Positions 1-4,527 of a stretch of 10,909 bases of DNA are shown here, one piece after another. The number at the start of each line of letters is the position of its first letter. Within the stretch, counting starts at the first letter, position 1. The stretch is from an uncultured Mycoplasmatota bacterium. Its GTDB lineage: Bacteria > Bacillota_I > Bacilli_A > RF39 > UBA660. Location of the stretch: assembly GCA_946494345.1 (NCBI GenBank), contig CAMMBX010000030.1, positions 1 to 10,909 of the forward strand, read 5' to 3'. The position numbers and the translations under genes are program-made. Below the pieces are notes generated by a model, which made no database searches, had not been told where the DNA came from, and worked only from the letters and a program-made list of their open reading frames with translations.

Positions 1-298
1 TTTCTTTAATTGGTGAACCAGCATTATCAACTAAGTCTTTAGACTCTTTTAATCCTAGTCCTGTAATTTCACGAACTACTTTGATAACTGCAACTTTAGC
101 AGCTCCAGCATCAGTAATTGATACTGTAACTGTAGATGGAGCAGCATCTTCTGCAGCAGTGTTTCCTGGAGCAGCAACTGCAACTGCTGATGGATCTACA
201 CCGAACTCTTCTTTCATTGCATCTACTAATTCTTTAATTTCTAAAAGATTCATTTCTTTTAATGAGCTAATAAATTCTTCTTTTGTTAATTTTGCCAT
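1..298 (-). CDS. rplL: 50S ribosomal protein L7/L12 (N-terminal 99 codons, cut by window edge)
   Basis: L7/L12 forms the dimers of the ribosomal stalk, held on the 50S subunit by L10, and recruits and activates translational GTPases (family knowledge). The frame opens at ATG 298 with MAKLTKEEFISSLKEMN, an N-terminal dimerisation domain of about 33 residues. A short Ala/Pro-rich hinge follows (about residues 37-55). The C-terminal globular domain starts with the hallmark KVAVIKVVREITGLGLKESK (about 68-87) and LVDNAGSPIKE. The last residues (about 20-25 expected) and the stop lie off the left edge. A strong AAGGAGG precedes the ATG. It lies 19 bases after rplJ with no promoter or terminator between, so it is co-transcribed with rplJ and should share its L10-leader control. 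Identification is secure; the gene is incomplete only because of the window. Confidence 0.97.
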   Translation of the reverse strand, partial: MAKLTKEEFISSLKEMNLLEIKELVDAMKEEFGVDPSAVAVAAPGNTAAEDAAPSTVTVSITDAGAAKVAVIKVVREITGLGLKESKDLVDNAGSPIKE

Positions 299-317
299 TT
301 TATTTTCCTCCTTATAA

Positions 318-818
318 TTAATTTTCTTCTTTTTCTTTTTGTTCACTATATAAATTTAAGCAAATAGATAGGTCGCGAACAAGTCCTATCATACCACCTG
401 CAAGCATAGTAAGTAAGCCTTCTCTTGATGGAATCTTTGCATATTCAGCAAGTTTTGCCTCATCAGCAATTTCACCATCAACATAACCAATCTTTAAAGT
501 TAATGCTTCATGATCTTTAGCAAAATCTGATAATACTTTGATTGGAGCTATTTGATCTGTACTATAAGCAAATGCACTTGGTCCTTCTAAAGCAGAAGTT
601 ACATCGATATCTAAATCTTTAAAAGCTCTAGCCATTAAAGTATTTTTATATACTTTATAAGCAGCTCCGGCATCTCTTAGGGCACGTCTTAGCTCTTTAA
701 TCTCAGCATCTGTTAGACCACGATAATCAAATAATACGAAAGTAGCATTATTATTAACATTATCTTTAATTTCATCAATAACTTCTTGCTTCTTTGCTAA
801 GATTTTTTGATTAGCCAT
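318..818 (-). CDS. rplJ: 50S ribosomal protein L10
   Basis: L10 anchors L7/L12 dimers to the GTPase-associated centre of 23S rRNA together with L11. The 166-residue length is normal for the family. Visible hallmarks are FDYRGLTDAEIKELRRALRD (about 30-49), YKVYKNTLMARAF (about 54-66), and IPSREGLLTMLAGGMIG (about 129-145). The C-terminus is charged and helical, as expected for the segment that binds L12 dimers. The start is ATG 818 with TAGGAGG eight to nine bases upstream. It is followed after 19 bases by rplL. The 150-nt leader carries an L10-leader structure with an intrinsic terminator, so the L10(L12)4 complex very probably represses its own operon by attenuation. That mechanism is established in Bacillus subtilis and is inferred here. 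Confidence 0.98.
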   Translation of the reverse strand: MANQKILAKKQEVIDEIKDNVNNNATFVLFDYRGLTDAEIKELRRALRDAGAAYKVYKNTLMARAFKDLDIDVTSALEGPSAFAYSTDQIAPIKVLSDFAKDHEALTLKIGYVDGEIADEAKLAEYAKIPSREGLLTMLAGGMIGLVRDLSICLNLYSEQKEKEEN

Positions 819-840
819 AATTTCCCTCCTATTTTTTAGT

Positions 841-957
841 CAGTTTATAGCACCGTATAATAATTTAAAAGTCCTTGAGACTACCCCCAAGAACTTTTAT
901 TTATAAAAATTAGTCCTCGGTAGGATTTACGTTTTTACCTACTGTCTTGGGTACTTG
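841..957 (-). ncRNA. L10 leader RNA (rplJL autoregulatory leader)
   Basis: Read on the minus strand, the segment contains GUACCCAAGACAGUAGGU (rc of 937-954) and, 12 bases on, CCUACCGAGG (rc of 915-924). GUAGG pairs with CCUAC, leaving flanks typical of the kinked L10-binding stem of the Firmicutes L10 leader family. The leader starts just after a consensus promoter at the end of rplA and ends in a terminator hairpin about 50 bases before the rplJ ATG. CCCAAGA (rc of 945-951) can pair fully with UCUUGGG (rc of 886-892), which overlaps the 5' arm of that terminator and so forms an antiterminator. Family assignment is by recognition of the motif and position, without a covariance-model search. 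Confidence 0.85.
867..898 (-). terminator. attenuator terminator in the rplJ leader
   Basis: AAAAGUUCUUG (rc of 888-898) and CAAGGACUUUU (rc of 867-877) form an 11-bp stem with one G-U pair and a 10-base loop; the sequence continues UUUUAAAUUAUUAUA. The U-tract is short (the four Us belong to the stem's 3' end), so the terminator may be inherently leaky. The 5' arm overlaps the alternative pairing with CCCAAGA, as expected for attenuation. Confidence 0.75.
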
Positions 958-975
958 TTAACTGATTTCTTTCTT

Positions 976-1004
976 ATTATATTCTATAATCTTCTATTTG
1001 TCAA
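976..1004 (-). promoter_or_regulatory. consensus sigma-A promoter for rplJ-rplL, inside the end of rplA
   Basis: TTGACA (rc of 999-1004), an exact 17-bp spacer, and TATAAT (rc of 976-981): a perfect match to the housekeeping consensus. The -35 box overlaps the last codons of rplA (…F-D-K-stop). The predicted start is near 969, giving a leader of about 150 nt that contains the L10 leader. Confidence 0.9.
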
Positions 1005-1692
1005 AAGAATTAATTTGAATCTTAATTCCAGGACCCATAGTAGATGAAATAGATATATTTTTAATATAGTCTCCTTTTACTGTAGCAGGTTTAATTTTAA
1101 TAATTTGACTAACTACAGCATTTAGGTTTGCTAATAGGTCTTCTTCAGAAAATGATACTTTACCAATGATAGTATGAATATTACCAAAACTATCTGTACG
1201 GTATTCAACACGTCCTGCTTTAGCATCTGTTACAGCTTTTGCAACATCTGTTGTTACAGTTCCAGTTTTAGGATTAGGCATTAATCCTTTAGGTCCTAAA
1301 ACACGTCCTAACTTACCAAGTAAAGGCATCATATCTGGAGTTGCAATCATAGTATCAAACTCAAACCAATTTTCATTAGCGATTTTATCTAAGTAATCTT
1401 GATCACCAACATAGTCAGCACCAGCATCTTTAGCAGCTTTAGCATTATCACCTTTAGCAATTACTAAAACACGGTTTGTTTTACCTGTTCCTTTAGGTAG
1501 AACGATAGCACCACGTAATTGTTGGTCTGCTTTTTTAGTATCAAGATTTAAGTTCATTGCAACTTCTACTGAAGAATCAAATTTAGTAATACTAGTTTCT
1601 TTAACTAATTTTACAGCTTCTTCTTTAGTATATAGTTTATTCTTTTCTACTTTAGTAGCAGCTTCACTATATTTTCTACTTCTTCTTTTCAT
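994..1692 (-). CDS. rplA: 50S ribosomal protein L1
   Basis: L1 forms the mobile stalk beside the ribosomal E site and, in many bacteria, represses its own L11-L1 operon by binding an mRNA copy of its rRNA site. Length 232 matches the family. Characteristic stretches are GAIVLPKGTGKTNRVLVIAKG (about 61-81), TPDMMPLLGKLGRVLGPKG (about 118-136) followed by LMPNPKTGTVT, GNIHTIIGKVSFSEEDLLANL (about 170-190), and the C-terminal STMGPGIKIQI. ATG 1692 has GGAGG seven bases upstream. The gene follows rplK after 82 bases that hold a pairing motif also found in the rplK leader. Its 3' end carries the -35 box of the rplJ promoter. No terminator is visible after it before that promoter, so some read-through into rplJL is likely. 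Confidence 0.98.
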   Translation of the reverse strand: MKRRSRKYSEAATKVEKNKLYTKEEAVKLVKETSITKFDSSVEVAMNLNLDTKKADQQLRGAIVLPKGTGKTNRVLVIAKGDNAKAAKDAGADYVGDQDYLDKIANENWFEFDTMIATPDMMPLLGKLGRVLGPKGLMPNPKTGTVTTDVAKAVTDAKAGRVEYRTDSFGNIHTIIGKVSFSEEDLLANLNAVVSQIIKIKPATVKGDYIKNISISSTMGPGIKIQINSFDK

Positions 1693-1708
1693 TATTTTTC
1701 CTCCTTAT

Positions 1709-1748
1709 GTGGTTATTCGGGTAAGCAATTAGTGTTACATCCTCCCAC
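1709..1748 (-). promoter_or_regulatory. putative L1-binding leader structure upstream of rplA
   Basis: In the mRNA, UGUGGGAGG (rc of 1741-1749) and AUAACCACA (rc of 1708-1716) bracket about 24 bases and can form a UGUGG/CCACA stem with unpaired purines GGAGG next to it. It ends directly before the rplA ribosome binding site (AAGGAGG, rc of 1700-1706). A second hairpin, AUAGGU-UAU-ACCUAU (rc of 1749-1763), sits just upstream. The same GUGGGA(A/G)G...AUAACCAC elements occur upstream of rplK. That L1 is the ligand is inferred from position and from the known habit of L1. Confidence 0.5.
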
Positions 1749-1774
1749 ATAGGTATAACCTATATGTTTAGTTT

Positions 1775-2215
1775 TTAATCTTCTTTCTTTTCTTCTACGG
1801 CAACACCCATGTTTTTAGCTGTTCCAATTACTGTCTTCTTGGCAGCTTCTAAATCATAGCAGTTTAAATCTGGTAGTTTAGTTTCAGCTATTTCTGTTAC
1901 TTGAGCGTCTGTAAGTGTTGCAACTGTTTCATTCTTTCCTTTAGTTGAACCTTTGTTGATTTTTGCATACTTCTTAATTAAGAATGGAACTGGTGGAGTC
2001 TTAATTACAAAGTCAAAGCTTCTATCATCATAAATAGAAATTTCAACTGGTAAAATATCTCCCATCTTATCTTTTGTTGCATCGTTATATTTAGTACAAA
2101 ATTCCTGTAAATTAATTCCAGCAGGTCCTAGAACTGTTCCAACTGGTGGAGCAGGTGTTGCTTTTCCTGCAGGAATTTGTAACTTTATTTTCTTTACAAC
2201 TTCTTTCTTTGCCAC
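1775..2215 (-). CDS. rplK: 50S ribosomal protein L11
   Basis: L11 binds the GTPase-associated region of 23S rRNA at the stalk base and takes part in factor-dependent GTP hydrolysis and the stringent response. The N-terminal domain shows KIKLQIPAGKATPAPPVG (9-26) and LGPAGINLQEFCTKYNDAT (29-47). The C-terminal RNA-binding domain shows FDFVIKTPPVPFLIKKYAKI and ends with AAKKTVIGTAKNMGVAVE. I start it at GTG 2215, giving 146 aa beginning VAKKEVVKK: this matches the usual length, and AAAGGA stands 10 bases upstream. A longer frame exists to 2275 but lacks a binding site and would add 20 unrelated residues. The stretch PVPFLIKKYAKI departs from the common PPASVLLKKAAGI type, so the C-terminal domain looks divergent, but no residue loss is evident. 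Confidence 0.96.
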   Translation of the reverse strand: MAKKEVVKKIKLQIPAGKATPAPPVGTVLGPAGINLQEFCTKYNDATKDKMGDILPVEISIYDDRSFDFVIKTPPVPFLIKKYAKINKGSTKGKNETVATLTDAQVTEIAETKLPDLNCYDLEAAKKTVIGTAKNMGVAVEEKKED

Positions 2216-2225
2216 GAAAAACACA

Positions 2226-2231
2226 TCCTTT
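2226..2231 (-). promoter_or_regulatory. ribosome binding site of rplK, supports GTG start
   Basis: AAAGGA on the minus strand lies 10 bases before GTG 2215. It decides the start in favour of the 146-residue L11. The hairpin ACUCG-CGAAAA-CGAGU (rc of 2234-2249) lies immediately upstream and overlaps the outer leader stem, so it could affect access to this site. Confidence 0.7.
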
Positions 2232-2248
2232 CTTACTCGTTTTCGCGA

Positions 2249-2324
2249 GTGGTTATAGTAGCTTTTCAATATCAAGAATGTTAAATCTCAATATTTTGCA
2301 TTTAATGCACTTTTTGCTTCCCAC
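2249..2324 (-). promoter_or_regulatory. structured rplK leader, putative L1 autoregulatory site
   Basis: AGUGGGAAG (rc of 2317-2325) near the 5' end of the leader can pair through AGUGG with CCACU in CUAUAACCACU (rc of 2248-2258), closing a structure of about 76 bases. Inside are two hairpins: UGCAU-UAA-AUGCA (rc of about 2297-2309) and a 9-bp one, AAUAUUGAG with CUUGAUAUU (the second arm is rc of about 2267-2275). CCACU overlaps the next hairpin ACUCG/CGAGU, so the two folds compete next to the ribosome binding site. The shared motif with the rplA leader suggests one ligand for both. Folding was done by eye. Confidence 0.5.
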
Positions 2325-2360
2325 TAATATTAATCTATATCAAATTAATATAGCCCCTAA

Positions 2361-2389
2361 ATAATAGCATAATTTTTCTTGTTTGACAA
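2361..2389 (-). promoter_or_regulatory. extended -10 promoter for rplK-rplA
   Basis: TTGTCA (rc of 2384-2389), a 17-bp spacer, and TATTAT (rc of 2361-2366) preceded by TGC, an extended -10 (TGn) element. It lies 7 bases after the nusG stop. Predicted start is near 2354, leaving a leader of about 140 nt ahead of rplK. Confidence 0.8.
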
Positions 2390-2396
2390 GACTAAA

Positions 2397-2930
2397 CTAA
2401 GCTTTTTCTATTTGTGTTAATTCAACTTCAACTTGAGTTTCTTGTCCAAATAAGTCTACATTAAGAACAATTTTTTCATTAGCACTATCAACTTCTTCGA
2501 TAACTCCATACATTCCTGTAAATGGTCCACCAATGATTTTAACTTTAGTTCCTTTTTGTAATTCTTTATCAATATCAATTCTGCTAATACCCATGTTCTT
2601 TAAGATATGGTCTACTTCACTAGGTTGTAATGGAGTAGGTTTAGCACCTTTACCACTTGATCCAATAAATCCTGTAACACCTGGAGTATTACGAACAATA
2701 TACCAAGCTTCATCTGTCATAATCATTTCAACTAAGATATATCCTGGGAATAGTTTCTTTACTTTAGTCTTTTTTACTCCATCTTTAATCTCAGTTTCTT
2801 CTTGTTCTGGAACAATTACTCTAAATATATAATCTTGCATATTCATAGATTCAGCACGCATTAAAAGTTTTTCTTGAACTTTCTTTTCATGTCCTGAATA
2901 AGTATTAACGACATACCATTGTTTTTCCAT
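2397..2930 (-). CDS. nusG: transcription termination/antitermination factor NusG
   Basis: NusG binds the RNA polymerase clamp through its NGN domain and modulates pausing and elongation; its KOW domain contacts Rho or ribosomal protein S10 in other bacteria. The protein is 177 aa from ATG 2930: WYVVNTYSGHEKKVQEKL (about 5-22) and LFPGYILVEMIMTDEAWYIVRNTPGVTGFIGSS form the NGN domain, and the KOW motif is in KVKIIGGPFTGMYGVIEEVD (about 129-148). I use the second ATG (MEKQWY) because AAAGGA lies 7 bases before it; the ATG two codons upstream overlaps that site. It sits 13 bases after secE, the usual secE-nusG operon. A new promoter for rplK follows and no terminator is seen between. Confidence 0.97.
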   Translation of the reverse strand: MEKQWYVVNTYSGHEKKVQEKLLMRAESMNMQDYIFRVIVPEQEETEIKDGVKKTKVKKLFPGYILVEMIMTDEAWYIVRNTPGVTGFIGSSGKGAKPTPLQPSEVDHILKNMGISRIDIDKELQKGTKVKIIGGPFTGMYGVIEEVDSANEKIVLNVDLFGQETQVEVELTQIEKA

Positions 2931-2943
2931 AACCATTTCCTTT

Positions 2944-3240
2944 CTAATTACCTAATGAATGTAGTGCTGCTAATATTATGTCTATTATATAGAAAAATAC
3001 TGAACAGCTTACAATAAATATTATTGTTGCAATTGAATATTTGACCATATCCTTTTTTGATGGCCATTTTACTCTTTTAAATTCTGTTTTAACACCACTA
3101 AAAAAGTTACCTATTTTAGTAAATACATTTACCTTTTCTTTCTTTTTTCCTTTAGAAGAAGTCTTTTTAGTTTCTTTCTTAGATACTTCTTTTAAAGAGT
3201 CTTTTTTCATTTCTTTAGTTTCTTCTTTTTTCTTTGCCAT
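2944..3240 (-). CDS. secE: preprotein translocase subunit SecE
   Basis: SecE clamps SecY in the membrane-embedded SecYEG channel. The 98-residue protein has a Lys/Glu/Ser/Thr-rich N-terminal extension of about 40 residues (KKEETKEMKKDSLKEVSKKE and on). Then comes the conserved amphipathic segment FFSGVKTEFKRVKWPSKKDM (about 47-66) and one transmembrane helix (about 71-92, YSIATIIFIVSCSVFFYIIDII). Gram-positive SecE often has only about 60 residues, so the polar extension is long but low in complexity. The start is ATG 3240 (MAKKKEE) with AAAGGA 10 bases upstream; a GTG two codons earlier crowds the site. nusG follows at 13 bases. The usual Firmicutes neighbour rpmG is absent here. Confidence 0.95.
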   Translation of the reverse strand: MAKKKEETKEMKKDSLKEVSKKETKKTSSKGKKKEKVNVFTKIGNFFSGVKTEFKRVKWPSKKDMVKYSIATIIFIVSCSVFFYIIDIILAALHSLGN

Positions 3241-3275
3241 ATACACATCTTCCTTTGTATTTTTTTCTAAAAGAA

Positions 3276-3293
3276 AAACACTTCTCAGTGCTT
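3276..3293 (-). promoter_or_regulatory. GNRA-loop hairpin with U-tract at the 5' end of the secE-nusG transcript
   Basis: AAGCACU-GAGA-AGUGUUU on the minus strand forms a 7-bp stem (one G-U) closed by a GAGA tetraloop, followed by UUCUUUU. It starts at about the predicted transcription start (near 3293). It looks like either a 5' protective hairpin or a weak early terminator/attenuator of secE-nusG. Confidence 0.45.
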
Positions 3294-3299
3294 AAGGTT

Positions 3300-3328
3300 A
3301 AATTACCACAAAGTGTGGCTATAGTCAA
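3300..3328 (-). promoter_or_regulatory. promoter for secE-nusG with a dyad in the spacer
   Basis: TTGACT (rc of 3323-3328), a 17-bp spacer, and TAATTT (rc of 3300-3305). The spacer contains a perfect inverted repeat, CCACA-AAG-TGTGG (3306-3318), which could be an operator. As RNA it could also be a weak hairpin terminating transcripts from the gene upstream. Confidence 0.65.
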
Positions 3329-3347
3329 GTATTTTTCTAAAATTATT

Positions 3348-3884
3348 TTAGTCTTCTATCATTGAATGATAAATTTTTATTTTATTATTATGGCAATTAT
3401 CTTTAATATAAATTTTCATTGGTGAAAAACCTAGCTTTAGGTCATAACAACTATCGGGTCCATTATCTTTATCTTTAGTATTATAAATCTTACTTTTTTC
3501 AATATCACAAGGAGCTGTATATCTTTTTATAATATCTATACTAGTTAATCCTAAACTTTCAAAGTCATATTCAATCATTTTATTAATATATAAAGATAGT
3601 AGATATAGTCTTTCTTTTTTTGTAAATTGGGGTTTGGTTATTGCAAGAGTTTGAGTAGTAAAATTACCATAATCATTCTTCTCTTCTTGTTTTAGTAACT
3701 TTGCTTGATACTTAGTAAGTGATAACTTTAAAACGGTTTCACTAGTTCTATTAAAGAAGCTTGTTAATCTTTCTTTTGTATACTCATCTAGATCAAAATT
3801 ATTATTAATTTGTTCTTGACAAATTGGAATAACTCTATCTAACATATCTTTAGCATTCATTTTAGCTTGTTCTATTTTATCCAC
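3348..3884 (-). CDS. uncharacterised 178-aa cytoplasmic protein
   Basis: I do not recognise this protein. It starts at GTG 3884 (MDKIEQAKMNAKDML), with GAAAGGAAGAG about 8-12 bases upstream. It has no signal peptide or membrane segment. The first 65 residues look helical and charged; a middle segment TKKERLYLLSLYINKMIEYDFESLGLTSIDIIKRY (about 88-122) also looks helical. The C-terminal third is polar with three Cys (two in PCDIEK and SCYDLK, one in DNCHNN) and basic. Codon use and AT content look like those of the neighbours. In many Firmicutes this position ahead of secE holds sigH and rpmG; this protein has no visible sigma-factor helix-turn-helix. The start codon overlaps a perfect DnaA-box sequence. 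A real gene is likely given length and spacing, but function is unknown. Confidence 0.8.
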   Translation of the reverse strand: MDKIEQAKMNAKDMLDRVIPICQEQINNNFDLDEYTKERLTSFFNRTSETVLKLSLTKYQAKLLKQEEKNDYGNFTTQTLAITKPQFTKKERLYLLSLYINKMIEYDFESLGLTSIDIIKRYTAPCDIEKSKIYNTKDKDNGPDSCYDLKLGFSPMKIYIKDNCHNNKIKIYHSMIED

Positions 3885-4005
3885 AGTTATATCTCTTCCT
3901 TTCTAATAAAATTGCACCATATATTTATTAATAAATGTTTTAAATATTACTTTTTCCACAAATATTGTTTATAACTACTAAGTTGGATACAAATATTGTG
4001 GAAAA
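3877..4005. promoter_or_regulatory. cluster of three DnaA-box-like sites and paired 11-bp repeats
   Basis: Three nonamers fit the DnaA consensus TTWTNCACA: TTATCCACA at 3877-3885 (plus strand, perfect), TTTTCCACA at 3952-3960 (plus), and TGTGGAAAA at 3997-4005 (minus orientation). The last two are part of an inverted arrangement, TTTTCCACAAATATTGT (3952-3968) and ACAAATATTGTGGAAAA (3989-4005). This places two identical copies of the near-palindrome ACAAATATTGT 31 bp apart, about three helical turns. A 14-bp palindrome ATTTATTAATAAAT (3923-3936) lies between the boxes in very AT-rich DNA. It could be a DnaA-binding regulatory cluster or a dimer-binding operator for the 178-aa gene. Which protein binds is not shown by the sequence. 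Confidence 0.5.
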
Positions 4006-4010
4006 CTTTT

Positions 4011-4487
4011 TTATACTATATATCCTTTTTTTATTCTGTATTTTAATTCTTTTTGATGTTTTTCATCTTCTGCTTCTTTTTTCTTATATTGTATATATCT
4101 TTTTCGTAGTTCTGGCATTTGTGATGGAGAAAGGGGAATTCTATAGTCTATATCTTTTAAAACGGCAAATTTTCTAGTACATATTTTGTCATCTTGTTCC
4201 CATGGTTTAAAAATCACTTTAGCATCTTTAGCTGCCATATGACGATATAATAATTTTTCGCTTCTTTCATCAATTCCATAATAGTTTAACACTTCTAAAT
4301 CATCAAAGTGTTGTTGGATTAGATGTAAACTTTCTTTTACTAATTCATTTCTATTTTGTCTTTGATAAAAGGAAACAAGATAGTATATTAAATTACAATT
4401 TACTAGAACCCATTCATCATCTAGTTTACTTAACTCTTGATAGTTTAAATCATTTTTTAATAATTTTTCAAATCTTTTGCTTTGCAT
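4011..4487 (-). CDS. uncharacterised 158-aa protein, co-transcribed with uvrB
   Basis: I cannot assign this protein. It begins at ATG 4487 (MQSKRFEKLLKND), chosen because GGAGG lies exactly 7 bases upstream; the frame is open 10 codons further but without a binding site. It is soluble. Residues 1-75 look helical (YQELSKLDDEW, VNCNLIYYLVSFYQRQNRNELVKESLHLIQQHFDD). Then comes GIDERSEKLLYRHMAAKD, a central IFKPWEQDDKICTRKF, and a strongly basic C-terminus rich in Lys/Glu (about 125-158, ending KYRIKKGYIV), perhaps a long helix. It starts 40 bases after the uvrB stop with no promoter or terminator between, so it shares the uvrB transcript. Co-transcription alone does not make it a repair protein. 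Confidence 0.8.
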   Translation of the reverse strand: MQSKRFEKLLKNDLNYQELSKLDDEWVLVNCNLIYYLVSFYQRQNRNELVKESLHLIQQHFDDLEVLNYYGIDERSEKLLYRHMAAKDAKVIFKPWEQDDKICTRKFAVLKDIDYRIPLSPSQMPELRKRYIQYKKKEAEDEKHQKELKYRIKKGYIV

Positions 4488-4494
4488 ATAAATT

Positions 4495-4499
4495 CCTCC
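4495..4499 (-). promoter_or_regulatory. ribosome binding site deciding the start of the 158-aa gene
   Basis: GGAGG on the minus strand, 7 bases before ATG 4487. No comparable site serves the upstream in-frame start at 4517. Confidence 0.75.
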
Positions 4500-4527
4500 A
4501 TTCTTATATTTAGCCAATAAATCTTAT

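Noticed and set aside
81..317. Plus-strand open frame across the L7/L12 gene
   Set aside because: It is an antisense shadow of rplL; the Ala/Ser-rich translation mirrors the Ala-rich L7/L12 codons and there is no ribosome binding site.
2216..2275. A 20-residue N-terminal extension of L11
   Set aside because: No ribosome binding site at 2275; the segment is the structured leader, and the GTG at 2215 gives the normal L11 length with AAAGGA upstream.
2146..3295. Several plus-strand frames opposite rplK, nusG and secE (also at 3965-4177, 4796-5002, 5943-6149 and 6972-7160)
   Set aside because: All lie antisense to well-supported genes or AT-rich intergenic DNA, with low-complexity hydrophobic translations and no start signals.
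3247..3347. rpmG (L33) or tRNA-Trp, often found ahead of secE
   Set aside because: Neither a Cys-containing about 50-codon frame nor a cloverleaf is visible; the interval is filled by a promoter and leader.
3337..3351. CTAAAATTATTTTAG hairpin at the end of the 178-aa gene as a terminator
   Set aside because: All A/T stem and no following U-tract.
3952..4005. The inverted repeat after the 158-aa gene as an intrinsic terminator
   Set aside because: The loop region exceeds 20 bases, inner pairs are interrupted, and no U-tract follows on the minus strand (GUGGAAAAAGUAAU).
3877..4005. Chromosomal origin oriC
   Set aside because: Only three DnaA-like boxes and no dnaA, dnaN, rpmH or similar neighbours; all genes on both sides run in the same direction, with no sign of a replication divergence.
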